64,000 nucleotides of DNA from Alteromonas sp047556435. GTDB lineage: Bacteria > Pseudomonadota > Gammaproteobacteria > Enterobacterales > Alteromonadaceae. The stretch spans positions 4,340,001 to 4,404,000 of the forward strand of contig NZ_CP180210.1 in assembly GCF_047556435.1 (NCBI RefSeq). Reading direction: 5' to 3'. How positions within the stretch are numbered: the first letter of the stretch is position 1; each line of letters starts with the position of its first letter. The position numbers and the translations under genes were made by a program. The notes beneath the pieces were generated by a model. It saw only the letters and a program-made list of their open reading frames with translations. It made no database searches and was not told the DNA's origin. This document shows positions 1 to 9,610 of this stretch, piece after piece.

Positions 1-228
1 CCAGCGCAACCGGGCGCGCGTGCAACTGGTTAAGTAACCCTTAAGGGCGATGTCGCATTGCCAATGGACGGCAAATGCAATCGCGACTCAGCAACACATG
101 CATAGCAGCATGAGAGATAGCAACAGGGCAGGGCCCCGAGCCATTACATGCTCACTTCACTCTCTTTGGTGAAGGTAGTCGCTTCGCACCTTACTGACTT
201 CTTACAGCTCACAACGCGTCAGAAGGAA
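1..228. other. left-edge stretch without a recognised gene
   Basis: No convincing complete gene is visible. A plus-strand frame open from the window edge ends at a TAA at 35-37 (C-terminal residues QRNRARVQLVK) and could be the last codons of a gene lying to the left, but eleven codons are too few to decide. The CCCTTAAGGG palindrome just after it and an imperfect inverted repeat around 45-95 are the only structure noticed. Confidence 0.3.
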
Positions 229-249
229 AAAAGAAAGTCGCTTTCTTTT
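229..249 (-). terminator. possible AT-rich terminator of the Bcr/CflA gene
   Basis: A perfect 9-bp inverted repeat AAAAGAAAG / CTTTCTTTT with a 3-nt loop begins at the exporter's stop codon and, read on the minus strand, runs into T residues. The stem is AT-rich, so it may be weak. Confidence 0.4.
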
Positions 250-1490
250 CAGGTCTCAAGCCCCTGCTCTTCCCGTGCCCGTTCGGCAACAACTACTGAA
301 AAGTATGCAAGGATGAAAAAGCACAAGAAGCCCACACCTATTGGATACAGATTAGTTGTCAAAAAGCTGTCTACCAACAGGGATATAGGCACCGCGAATA
401 AGCTGGATAGTGAACCGATGATAGCAGCACCCAAACCAGCCATTTCTCCCAGGGGTTGCATTGCCATAGCATTGAGGTTGCCAAACAGGATCCCGACAAA
501 GAAAAAGCCGATAAACATGACAACAATCGTCAGTATCAGCGGAGGTAAACCGCCATACCACAGCAGCATCGCATTGTAGACAACGGCAAAGCTTATCGCC
601 CCGGTCAGTGCAAAGCGACACAGTCGTACCATACCAAACCGCATTACCATGGTGCCGTTAAAAAACGAAGCCAGTCCAATAGAAAACGCTAAGGTCGCAA
701 AGATGTAAGGGAACATCGCACCTGCGTCGTAAAATCCCTGAAAAATAGTCTGTGATGCACTCAAGTAGGCCAGAAACGAGCCAAAAATAAAGCCCATTGC
801 CAGCGTGTAGCCCATCACCGAGCTATGCGTAAGTATGTATTTTGATGAGATGAAAAACTGCGCCCATGAAAACGCTTTGCGTCTGGAGCGGGGCAGAGTT
901 TCAGGTTGCCGGGTAAAAAACCAAATCGCGGTTAATACGGCAACGAACAGAAACAAGGTGAAGATATGTACCCATGATGTCATTGCCAGCACCGCCTGGC
1001 CTACCATGGGCGCCAGCATGGGCACCAGAATGAAAACCATCATGATGAATGACATCACTTTCGCCATTGCGTCACCGACAAATAAGTCGCGGATGATCGC
1101 CATGGCTGCAATACGCGGCCCCGATACGCCGAACGCCTGAATTACCCGGCCAATGAGCATGGTTTCTAATGATTCAGCAAGCATACAGACCACCGTACCG
1201 GCGGCAAAAATAATGAGCCCGAGCAGAATCGTCAGGCGACGCCCGCGGCTATCAGCAAACGGGCCAAAAAACAGCTGACCTAATGCCATTCCCGCAAAGA
1301 AGACTGACACAATCAAATGTGGCTGATGCGGATCGGTGACGCCCAGCGCATCACCAATCTGAATGAGTGCAGGTAGCATAGCATCAATGCTTAATGCTAC
1401 CAGCGATGTGAGAGACGCCATAAGCGCGACAAACTCAACCAACCCTAGGGTAGGGGTAGCATGCGTCGTCGTAGACGATGACTGCGTCAT
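249..1490 (-). CDS. Bcr/CflA-type MFS drug exporter
   Basis: Predicted inner-membrane proton-driven exporter of the major facilitator superfamily, DHA1/Bcr-CflA branch, which exports drugs such as bicyclomycin or chloramphenicol. The 413 residues match the family length and hydropathy suggests 12 membrane segments. The loop-2/3 signature is seen as GPFADSRGRR near residues 76-85, and a motif-C-like helix follows (LVPMLAPMVGQAVL). The ATG start has a good AGGAG site 5 nt upstream. It is monocistronic as far as can be seen, ending in an AT-rich hairpin. The substrate cannot be read from the sequence. Confidence 0.88.
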   Translation of the reverse strand: MTQSSSTTTHATPTLGLVEFVALMASLTSLVALSIDAMLPALIQIGDALGVTDPHQPHLIVSVFFAGMALGQLFFGPFADSRGRRLTILLGLIIFAAGTVVCMLAESLETMLIGRVIQAFGVSGPRIAAMAIIRDLFVGDAMAKVMSFIMMVFILVPMLAPMVGQAVLAMTSWVHIFTLFLFVAVLTAIWFFTRQPETLPRSRRKAFSWAQFFISSKYILTHSSVMGYTLAMGFIFGSFLAYLSASQTIFQGFYDAGAMFPYIFATLAFSIGLASFFNGTMVMRFGMVRLCRFALTGAISFAVVYNAMLLWYGGLPPLILTIVVMFIGFFFVGILFGNLNAMAMQPLGEMAGLGAAIIGSLSSLFAVPISLLVDSFLTTNLYPIGVGFLCFFILAYFSVVVAERAREEQGLET

Positions 1491-1656
1491 GATTCTCCTG
1501 CTTACATACTTAGTGCCAGGCAGACACCTGACTTGAAAAGGGAATGGATAACAGGCTAGCCGGAAGGCGCAACGGTTTTCGCTTGCCTGCAGAACAATCT
1601 GCTTTGCCAGTGTGCAGTTTTCATAATTCGGGCAGTAGTATAACGCAATGGATAAG

Positions 1657-1677
1657 AAAAAGCCGCCGGGAGCGGCT
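1657..1677 (-). terminator. rho-independent terminator of the S9 peptidase transcript
   Basis: On the minus strand AGCCGC-TCCCG-GCGGCT is followed directly by TTTT. It lies 5 bp past the stop of the 60-codon frame, so that frame is inside the peptidase transcript. Confidence 0.8.
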
Positions 1678-1681
1678 CTCG

Positions 1682-1864
1682 TTATCGTATTTTGTCATAA
1701 ACTGAACGCGTCAGCTTCGCCTGCTGATACCATCCAGATTGCGTTTCACGCAAGCAGCCCGCTTCAGCGTTTTGTGTATTGCTGACAATGAGTGCCCTCG
1801 CCGCGGCAGACTCAGGCAAAGTGCACTGGCTTACCACACATTCTGCCGAAAGTCGTTCTGGCAT
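1682..1864 (-). CDS. small protein translationally coupled to the S9 peptidase
   Basis: A 60-residue open frame whose ATG overlaps the peptidase stop (TGATG), the arrangement expected for translational coupling. A strong terminator follows immediately, so the frame fills the space between peptidase and transcript end. The product is soluble-looking, has three cysteines (9, 14, 37) and no signal peptide or membrane segment. I do not recognise a family. It could be a genuine accessory protein or a chance frame; position and overlap are the only evidence. Confidence 0.45.
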   Translation of the reverse strand: MPERLSAECVVSQCTLPESAAARALIVSNTQNAEAGCLRETQSGWYQQAKLTRSVYDKIR

Positions 1865-3828
1865 CAGTCGAGATGCTGACTGAGAAACGCATCCATCTCG
1901 TTGAAGAATTCACGGCGATTTCGCTGAATACTGAGGTAATGATCACCGGCATCCAGCTCAACGTACTTCACGCTTTTCCCGGCATCCTTCAGTTCTTCTG
2001 CCATATCACGGCTTTGTTCCACGTCGACCACGCGATCTTCATTGCCATGTACCAACAGAACGGGCGTGTTGATTTTCTCCACATGATAATACGGAGACCG
2101 GGCTTCCAGGTCGTCATAGTCATCACCAAACTGATTTTTTACAAACTCATTATTGGTAAATTTCCTGCTGCGTCTTACTACGTCTTTCAGATTCGCCACG
2201 CCGGCAAAACTCACTGCACACTGGTACATGTCCGGCGTCTTTACCGTCGCCATAAGGGCAGCGTAGCCACCGTAGCTGGCACCCACGATGCACATTTTTT
2301 GAGGGTTTGCATAGCCTTCGTCTATCATCCACTGCGTTACGTCAGTCAGGTCGTCCTGCATTTGCAGCCCCCAGCTTTTCATTTGTGACTCTGAAAAGCT
2401 GTAGCCATAACCTTGTGACCCCCGGAAGTTTGGCCGGATAACGGCATAGCCTTTATTGCTGAAGTACGCTGTCCAGTAATCGAAACCGCCATAGTCACGC
2501 GCACCGGGACCGCCATGTGGATGGATGATAGTGGGGTAGGGCGCTTTGCCCTGTTTGGGTAGTGTCAGGTAACCTTCAACCTCTACGCCGTCACGCATTT
2601 TCATCTTCACCTTGCTGTGCGCCGTTAACTTATCTGAGGTGATTTGCGGGTATTGCTGAAACAACACATCCAGTGACCCTTTTTCCCGGTTACCTAAAAA
2701 ATATACGCCTGGCTGAGTATCGCTTTCGGCATACATCAGATACGTCATTTCATCGTCACTGAAGCTCACCAGTGAGTTGTTATAGTCAGGCAGAGCCTGA
2801 TCTAACTGTATTTCGAGGTTTTCTAACCGATCGTCCCAATAATACCGTCCGCCAGGCGCCTGCGAATGACGAACGCCAATGGCATCGTTGGTCACTGTGG
2901 AGTAAATCAGGCCACCATCAACGTCGTAATGCGCATCGGAATAAACTTCTTCGGTATCACCGGTTTTCGTATTCAGGCGATACAAGGCCAGATAATCTCC
3001 CTTATACGCCTTGTAATACAGGATTGTCGGGGCTGCGCCGAAGCCCAGAGGCACCACGCCTTTGTCGGTCATTACGTTGTAAGAGAACAGAGTGCGCCAG
3101 TCATCACCATCTTTCAGTAATATTTGTTTCTCGCCATCATCGTAATCCAGCGACACCCCCAGTCTGAGGTTACCCTGCCGGTCGGTACGCCAATCCCGGA
3201 TTTGGCGCTTGCCTCGTTCAATGCGCTGGGCACGTGCGTTTTCAAGATTGATTTTATACACCGAGGGCACGGTCGGAACTTCGATATCAATCTCAACCAG
3301 AATATGGTCGGGATCGTCCTTCAGCCAGTCAATAACCGAGTCCTGAAACTGGGGGACATGATAGGCGTTGGTGCTGCGACGACTTAAGCGTCGCCAGTCA
3401 ATCAGGTTAACCGGTTCTTTCCCCTGGTCATCAAATTTCATACTGAACAGGCGGGTTTCGTAAAACCGGGTAGTCCCCTGTTTGGATTCATAACGGGCGC
3501 TGATCACCAGACGCTCTTCGGTAGCCCAGTGAAACCAGTTGATTTTTATTTTCTCATTGTCCGACTGCAGAAGATAATACATGTCCTGCGATTTAAGATC
3601 GTATGTCGTTAACACCGACATTTCGCTGGGCTGCGTCAGGTTCTGAACGAAAGCAATGCGGTTACCACTGGGAGACAGCGCGGGTTTAGTATTTTCCGGT
3701 AAGGCGCTGAATGCGCCAAGAGGAAGTGGCTCGCTACTTGTGTTTTCCTGCGCATTCGCGGTAGAAATAACGCTGATGGCAAGCACAACAAGCCAGGCCA
3801 GAGAGCAGGCAAACAGAGATCCCTTCAT
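1864..3828 (-). CDS. secreted S9-family prolyl oligopeptidase
   Basis: Serine peptidase of family S9 (prolyl oligopeptidase / acylaminoacyl-peptidase type), 654 residues. An N-terminal signal peptide (about residues 1-26, ending ANAQ) sends it to the periplasm or outside. Residues about 40-390 are the beta-propeller region, followed by an alpha/beta-hydrolase domain with a complete triad: Ser518 in GASYGGYA, Asp598 in HGNEDR and His630 in AGDHYLS, with the usual spacing. An oxyanion-side HGGPGARDYGG motif is also present. AAGGA lies 8 nt before the ATG. Likely role: cleavage of short peptides for nutrition. It is divergent from tamA and is followed by a coupled 60-codon frame. Confidence 0.93.
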   Translation of the reverse strand: MKGSLFACSLAWLVVLAISVISTANAQENTSSEPLPLGAFSALPENTKPALSPSGNRIAFVQNLTQPSEMSVLTTYDLKSQDMYYLLQSDNEKIKINWFHWATEERLVISARYESKQGTTRFYETRLFSMKFDDQGKEPVNLIDWRRLSRRSTNAYHVPQFQDSVIDWLKDDPDHILVEIDIEVPTVPSVYKINLENARAQRIERGKRQIRDWRTDRQGNLRLGVSLDYDDGEKQILLKDGDDWRTLFSYNVMTDKGVVPLGFGAAPTILYYKAYKGDYLALYRLNTKTGDTEEVYSDAHYDVDGGLIYSTVTNDAIGVRHSQAPGGRYYWDDRLENLEIQLDQALPDYNNSLVSFSDDEMTYLMYAESDTQPGVYFLGNREKGSLDVLFQQYPQITSDKLTAHSKVKMKMRDGVEVEGYLTLPKQGKAPYPTIIHPHGGPGARDYGGFDYWTAYFSNKGYAVIRPNFRGSQGYGYSFSESQMKSWGLQMQDDLTDVTQWMIDEGYANPQKMCIVGASYGGYAALMATVKTPDMYQCAVSFAGVANLKDVVRRSRKFTNNEFVKNQFGDDYDDLEARSPYYHVEKINTPVLLVHGNEDRVVDVEQSRDMAEELKDAGKSVKYVELDAGDHYLSIQRNRREFFNEMDAFLSQHLD

Positions 3829-4045
3829 ACGACTGTCCTTTCATTACATCTTACTAATTATTGTCTTTGATAATCCACAGCGCATCGCAACACCGTATCG
3901 ATTATTCATAAGTCATAATATACTAACCTCCCGGGGTTCACAAAATGTTCAGTTACCGGACGTAATCAGGTACAAAACCTGCATCTTTCATACTCTGACA
4001 CTCAATTTATCCGGTACATCCCGATTCAGGCAAAAGGAACAAGCG

Positions 4046-5851
4046 TTGTTTAAGTGTACAAGCAAAAAGAACAGGCATAAGCCGTCACAGCCTGCGAGGC
4101 TTTTTCTTTTTGCGCTACTCTGGTTGAGCGGGATGGTTGTTAACTCCGCGCATGCCATCGATTTTGAAATCAAAGGCGTTGATAAGGATAAAGTCCGCGA
4201 CAACATTCGTCTTTACCTGGATAATCTGGATATCGAGCCCGGACTACTTGCCGATCCTTTCTGGCAGGAAGAGATCCAAAAAACCGTCTCCACAGCAGCT
4301 GAGCCTTTTGGCTACTACAATAGCGAAACCTTTATCGAGTTAACCGATGACGACACTGTCGTCTTGCAGGTAACCTTGAATACGCCACTGAAAGTGGCCA
4401 ACGTGACCCGTGAGATTATTGGCGCGGGACGGGAAGATCCTGATTTCCGCGAGCGATTTAACAAATTCCCCCTGAAAAAGGGAGATGTGCTGCTACAGCC
4501 AACCTACGAAGCCTTTAAATCTTCCATGCTTAATTATGCGTTAACGCACGGATATTTTGATTTTGCCTGGCAGGCTACCCGTCTGGATTTGGTTCGTGAA
4601 GAGCGCGAAGCCAATGTGCTGCTGATTGCCCAAAGCGGACCGCAGTATACCTTTGGCGATATCCGCATAATAGGCGAAGACAAAGCCGAAGCCATTATCC
4701 GCCGACTGGTCCCCTTTGAGGTGGGCGAGAAATATTCCTCAACCAAACTGACCGAATTTAACCGCCGGCTCAATCAGTCGGGCTATTTCTCACGCGTTAT
4801 CGCCCGCCCGGTTGTCAGTGAAGCCGAGTCACTGCATGTACCCATTGAGGTTTCTGTTGCACACCGCCCGCGAGACAGTTTTGATGTGCGGCTGGGCGCC
4901 GGCACGGATACCGATGGCCCGAGAATAAAACTTGGCTGGGACAGACCTTGGGTAAATTCTCGCGGGCACTCCATTTCTGCCGACCTGTTTTTGTCCAAGC
5001 CCGAACAGTCGCTGACCACCGACTACCGCATTCCTATGCGGGATATCACGAATGACTATGTCAGTTTTCAGGCTGGCTATCAGTTTATTGAGTACCAGAA
5101 CTCGCAGACAGAGAGTGAAACACTGTCGCTGGCCGTGCATAGATACTGGCAGGAAAACAACTCTCCCTGGCAACAGGACGGCTCATTGACCTACCTGCGG
5201 GAATACTTCGTTCAGGGGGCAGATCCAGAGCAAACCACGTCGCTGATTATGCCGGGTTACGCCATTCGTTATTTGCAAAAAGATGGCGATTTAAATATTA
5301 ATAACGGTACCTACTTTCAGGCATTTTCTCAGGTAGGCCGCGACAATTTTGGTTCTGACATTAATATAGTTCGCAGTATTGTCGAAGGTAAAATGATACG
5401 TACGTTTGCTGATGTGCATCGTATTGTGGTGCGAGGCGAAGTAGGCGCTATCAAAACCAATGACTTTTCCCGAGTACCCGCCTCACTGCGATTTTTTGCC
5501 GGTGGTGATCAAAGTGTAAGAGGTTACGATTACCGCGATATCTCGCCTGAAGATACCGTTATCGACCCGGTAACCGGAGAAAGTTCTTTAGAGCCTACCG
5601 GAGGCAAGTACCTGGCCACCGCCAGTGTGGAATATGCCTATCAGTTCGCTGAGAGCTGGCGGGCAGCGGTATTTACCGATATTGGTACTGCCACCAATGA
5701 CTGGGATACCGATCCACGCTACAGCGTCGGTACCGGTGTGCACTGGATATCGCCAATAGGCCCGATCCGACTGTATATTGCCCACAACTTTGATGATCGT
5801 GACGATGTGAACAACTGGCAGCTGCATTTTATTCTGGGGCCAGAGCTATGA
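4046..5851 (+). CDS. tamA: TamA, outer-membrane translocation and assembly protein
   Basis: Omp85-family outer-membrane barrel that works with TamB in envelope assembly and phospholipid transport. I choose the TTG start at 4046 (601 residues; E. coli TamA has 577): AAGGA lies 7 nt upstream and the frame then opens with a signal peptide (basic KKNRHK, hydrophobic LFLFALLWLSGMVV, cleavage after AHA at about residue 37). Three POTRA-like repeats (about 40-270) precede the C-terminal barrel. Longer in-frame starts would run antisense into the S9 gene and lack a signal sequence at the N terminus. The stop overlaps the tamB start (ATGA). Confidence 0.93.
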   Translation: MFKCTSKKNRHKPSQPARLFLFALLWLSGMVVNSAHAIDFEIKGVDKDKVRDNIRLYLDNLDIEPGLLADPFWQEEIQKTVSTAAEPFGYYNSETFIELTDDDTVVLQVTLNTPLKVANVTREIIGAGREDPDFRERFNKFPLKKGDVLLQPTYEAFKSSMLNYALTHGYFDFAWQATRLDLVREEREANVLLIAQSGPQYTFGDIRIIGEDKAEAIIRRLVPFEVGEKYSSTKLTEFNRRLNQSGYFSRVIARPVVSEAESLHVPIEVSVAHRPRDSFDVRLGAGTDTDGPRIKLGWDRPWVNSRGHSISADLFLSKPEQSLTTDYRIPMRDITNDYVSFQAGYQFIEYQNSQTESETLSLAVHRYWQENNSPWQQDGSLTYLREYFVQGADPEQTTSLIMPGYAIRYLQKDGDLNINNGTYFQAFSQVGRDNFGSDINIVRSIVEGKMIRTFADVHRIVVRGEVGAIKTNDFSRVPASLRFFAGGDQSVRGYDYRDISPEDTVIDPVTGESSLEPTGGKYLATASVEYAYQFAESWRAAVFTDIGTATNDWDTDPRYSVGTGVHWISPIGPIRLYIAHNFDDRDDVNNWQLHFILGPEL

Positions 5852-8800
5852 GGAAACGCACGATCTCGCTTTGGGTACTATCGCCGTTCGTGTTAATAGC
5901 ACTGCTTCTGGTATTACTGCTTAGCCCATTGGGAACACCGGTTATTCGCTATGCTGCGGTATCCTTTGTTCCAGGCCTTGCCATCGACAATATTGACGGC
6001 TCCGTTTATGGCGACATGACTTTCGAGGACCTCGTGTGGCAAGATACCTCTTGGAAGGTCGAGGTAGGCAGTGCGACCATTAACCTGTCCTGGCGCTGTC
6101 TTATGGCGCCCAAAGTATGCATTGAAAAGCTGGCTGCTTCTGACATCACGGTTACCCAACTTGGCGTTACTGAAGACGCGGACACCGACGATTCACCCGC
6201 AGAGCCGTTCTCGCTTCCCATTGCCGTACGACTGGACAATACCCGTATTCGCCAGTTGCGCGTGGAATTGGCCGACCAGTCTATAGCGGTTAAACAGATC
6301 ACCCTCGCGGCCCGCGCAAAAGATGACATTGTGATTAATGATCCGGTAATCGAAGGCCTGACAGTCAGATTGCCGGCGTCCAGTGAACCACAGACCGAGG
6401 CCCCCACATCGTATTCGTTAGCTTACACCGCTCCTGAGTTGCCACAGGTCAGGCTGCCTGTCAACATAACTATTAATCAGTTTTCGCTGAATAACACTAC
6501 GCTCTATCAAGGCGAATCGCCGCAGGCAATTCCGGCGGTGACATTTGATAAACTGGTGTTTGAAGATACGAATCTGGATATCGATACTTTGCATGTCGAA
6601 CATGAGTCGGCAACGCTACGTGCCGATGCCGACGTGTCTTTTGAAAACGATTATCCGTTAAATTTGCAGGCAAATGCGTCCTTATCGCTGGATGAGAACA
6701 CACGTCAGCGGCTCGATTTGACAGCGTCTGGCTCGCTATCTGACCTGACACTGGAGCTGAATGCGACAAATGCGTACGACATCCAGGCCAGAATTCACGC
6801 GAATATTCTGAGTGATACATTACCCCTGGATGTGTCTGCGAGTTGGGACGAGCAGCCGCTCCCCATGCAGGCACAAGGCACCCTCCACGAAGGCAATATC
6901 GCCCTGTCCGGGACGATGGGAGACTATACATTAACGGGATCCAGCGCAGCAACGCTACCGGATATTGGCCGGGTACCCGTCAATGTCGATGTGGTACTGA
7001 ATCGGAAAAATATTCGCGTCAACGACATCACTGTGGCGCTGCTGGAAGGCAAAATTACTAACACCGGAACCCTTTACCTGAACGAGAGTGTGTCCTGGAA
7101 TGGCAAAACCCGGGTCAGCGGCATTTCCGCTGCTGACGCCGTACCGCAGGGCCCAACGGACATTAACGGCGGCTTTACCAGCCTGATGCAGCTGACTGAG
7201 AAAGGCCCTGAGATGAGCATTTCCGAATTGACACTTAGCGGTATGGTTGAGAATCGCCCACTGAAGGTTTCCGGCTCCGTCGTCTACGCATCAGGCAGTG
7301 ATATCATTGTCGGTACGCTGGCCGTCACGCAGGATACCAATAAGGTGAATGTCGCAGGGCAGATTTTCAATAAACGCTATATTGATGCCACCATCAATCT
7401 TGATTTGCCAGCCATGAAAACTCTTTATCCCGGTATAGCTGGCAGCGCCAGTGGCGATATCCGCGCAACCGGTGACTGGCAGAACCCCTCAGCCAAAGGC
7501 GATGTGACATTGGCTGATGTGCAGGTTTCGCCCTCCGTCAATCCAACGCTGGCAGCACAAGGGCCTCTTAATGGCACGTTTGGTGTAGATGGTTCCCTCG
7601 CCAGACATGAACTCAACATTGACGTAACCGTACCGGATCACAGCGCGAAAATTGCACTCACGGGCCAGTGGGAGAACAACCAGTGGCAGGGAAAATTTAC
7701 CGATAGTCAGTTAGGTATATTAAATACCCGATGGAGCCTGGATTCGCCGTTTACCGTCACGTTGGTTCCGGAGCCATTGAGCGCCACGGTAACCTCCCAC
7801 TGCTGGCAATCGAGGGCAGAAGGAAGCCTGTGCATTGAAAATGTCCTCTATAAAGAAGAAAAGGCGCAGTGGACAGTCAATGCTAACTCACTGCCGCTGG
7901 GGATTTGGGCTAACGAACTCGCCCCGTCAATTGTGCCTGAAGCTCCCGATGCGACGCTGTCAATTAACACCCGCGGACAGGTTGGCGCAAATACACCGAT
8001 GTCGGCAACGTTTTCCGCCAACATCACTCCTTCAGCCTGGACATTAGGCGAAGAACGCCCTATTACCATCACGTTAAGTAAGGTAAACACCACCGGGACA
8101 TTTAAGGATGGTGTGCTGCAGGCCACTTCGCAGTTTGCCAGTGATGAGTTAGGTGAAGCCAGCCTGTCAGTGACAACAAGGCCTCTCGAAGAAACACCTT
8201 CTCTGGACGGCAACGTGCAGTTCGCTGGCATTAATGTATCGCCTCTGCGACCTTTATCACCGGCGATACGTCAGTTATCGGGGAAACTGGATGGGGATAT
8301 CACACTTGGCGGCAGTCTGGAAAGCCCCTCACTCAAAGGCTCACTGGCACTTCAAGACGGCGCTTTGGACGTTGAGGACATGCCGGTGTCGCTGAGCAAC
8401 TGGCAACAGTCAGTGACGCTAAACGGCCAGCAAGCTGAGTTTGACGGCACTTTTAAACTGGGTGACGGTGATGGCAGCCTGTCTGGCAGCGCTAGTTGGT
8501 CTGGCGATCCGGAGTTTACCGCCCGCTTAAAAGGCAAGCGCTTTGAAGTAAGGCAGCGTGATATTCGTATGCAGGTATCGCCGGACCTTACTGCGGAGGT
8601 GTCGAAAGAAAAAATCGACGTTTCCGGTTCAGTGAATATCCCATGGGCACGTATTGTCATTGAAGAGCTTCCTGAAAACGCAGTGGCTCCCTCAAAAGAC
8701 GTTCATTTGCGTGGCGAGCCACCCTCAGACGACCCGCTGGACATTATTCACGCATCAGTAATGGTCAATATTGATAAAGCCAGAGCTGGAGAAGTGAAGC

Positions 8801-9543
8801 TTGAAGCCTTCGGACTCACCGCAAACCTGCATGGCGGGATTCGGGTTAATACCCAGCCTTCGCTGGTGGGGTATGGCGATTTGCAGATCCTTGACGGGCG
8901 TTATGAAGCCTACGGACAAAATCTGGTGATACAAACCGGAGAGGTACAGTTTAACGGCCCAATCGACCAGCCGATGCTGTTGGTAGAAGCCATTCGGGAT
9001 CCAGCAAAAACCAACGACGGTGTTATTGCCGGAATACGCATTGACGGTCCCACGGACAGCCCAAATGTTAACCTGTTCTCAGAGCCCGCGATGGATCAGC
9101 AGTATGTGCTCTCGTACCTGCTCACCGGAGAAGGGCCAAACTCTGAAAGACAATCCCCCAATTACAACGCGTTACTGTTAGGATTTGGCTTATCAAATAC
9201 GAAAGGTCTCACCGGGCAGATTGGAAACTCGTTGGGAATCGAAGACTTAAGTCTGAGCGCCAGTGAGTCTGGTGTCAGTGTAAGTGGCCAGCTTACAGAC
9301 AGGCTTTCTGTGCAATACAACGTGGAAGTTGACGCCATACAGTCTGAGTCAACAAACGGCAACTTACGCCGCCGTCAGCGCCCGCCAGACCTCACGGTAC
9401 GCTACAAACTGCTGCCAAAGCTGTTTTTAGAAGCCGTACAAACCACGATTGAAGACGAAAGTGAATACGCGCTGGATTTGTATTATCAGTTTTTCCTGGG
9501 CGAGAGCAAGCCAGACGAGGAAGAAGAGGACGACGACGATTGA
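5848..9543 (+). CDS. tamB: TamB, inner-membrane-anchored AsmA-like bridge protein
   Basis: 1231 residues, close to E. coli TamB (1259). One N-terminal membrane anchor (about residues 8-28) is followed by a very long repetitive beta-strand region and the C-terminal DUF490/TamB domain (about 900-1215), which ends in the typical aromatic LYYQF. It spans the periplasm and docks on the TamA POTRA domains for outer-membrane protein insertion or lipid transfer. The ATG overlaps the tamA stop by 4 nt. Unusual: after YYQF there is a short extension ending in eight consecutive acidic residues. Confidence 0.94.
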   Translation: MRKRTISLWVLSPFVLIALLLVLLLSPLGTPVIRYAAVSFVPGLAIDNIDGSVYGDMTFEDLVWQDTSWKVEVGSATINLSWRCLMAPKVCIEKLAASDITVTQLGVTEDADTDDSPAEPFSLPIAVRLDNTRIRQLRVELADQSIAVKQITLAARAKDDIVINDPVIEGLTVRLPASSEPQTEAPTSYSLAYTAPELPQVRLPVNITINQFSLNNTTLYQGESPQAIPAVTFDKLVFEDTNLDIDTLHVEHESATLRADADVSFENDYPLNLQANASLSLDENTRQRLDLTASGSLSDLTLELNATNAYDIQARIHANILSDTLPLDVSASWDEQPLPMQAQGTLHEGNIALSGTMGDYTLTGSSAATLPDIGRVPVNVDVVLNRKNIRVNDITVALLEGKITNTGTLYLNESVSWNGKTRVSGISAADAVPQGPTDINGGFTSLMQLTEKGPEMSISELTLSGMVENRPLKVSGSVVYASGSDIIVGTLAVTQDTNKVNVAGQIFNKRYIDATINLDLPAMKTLYPGIAGSASGDIRATGDWQNPSAKGDVTLADVQVSPSVNPTLAAQGPLNGTFGVDGSLARHELNIDVTVPDHSAKIALTGQWENNQWQGKFTDSQLGILNTRWSLDSPFTVTLVPEPLSATVTSHCWQSRAEGSLCIENVLYKEEKAQWTVNANSLPLGIWANELAPSIVPEAPDATLSINTRGQVGANTPMSATFSANITPSAWTLGEERPITITLSKVNTTGTFKDGVLQATSQFASDELGEASLSVTTRPLEETPSLDGNVQFAGINVSPLRPLSPAIRQLSGKLDGDITLGGSLESPSLKGSLALQDGALDVEDMPVSLSNWQQSVTLNGQQAEFDGTFKLGDGDGSLSGSASWSGDPEFTARLKGKRFEVRQRDIRMQVSPDLTAEVSKEKIDVSGSVNIPWARIVIEELPENAVAPSKDVHLRGEPPSDDPLDIIHASVMVNIDKARAGEVKLEAFGLTANLHGGIRVNTQPSLVGYGDLQILDGRYEAYGQNLVIQTGEVQFNGPIDQPMLLVEAIRDPAKTNDGVIAGIRIDGPTDSPNVNLFSEPAMDQQYVLSYLLTGEGPNSERQSPNYNALLLGFGLSNTKGLTGQIGNSLGIEDLSLSASESGVSVSGQLTDRLSVQYNVEVDAIQSESTNGNLRRRQRPPDLTVRYKLLPKLFLEAVQTTIEDESEYALDLYYQFFLGESKPDEEEEDDDD

Positions 9544-9610
9544 AAATAGTTGCTGCGCTGGTTATCCCTTCATCCATACTGCGATATTGCCATGCAGCAA
9601 TTGCAAAATG

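Noticed and set aside
1792..2388. 198-codon plus-strand frame
   Set aside because: Antisense to the S9 peptidase catalytic domain; a by-product of codon usage.
3656..4045. Upstream part of the open frame running into tamA
   Set aside because: Overlaps the S9 gene in antisense, lacks similarity to TamA and would bury the signal peptide; the TTG at 4046 is preferred.
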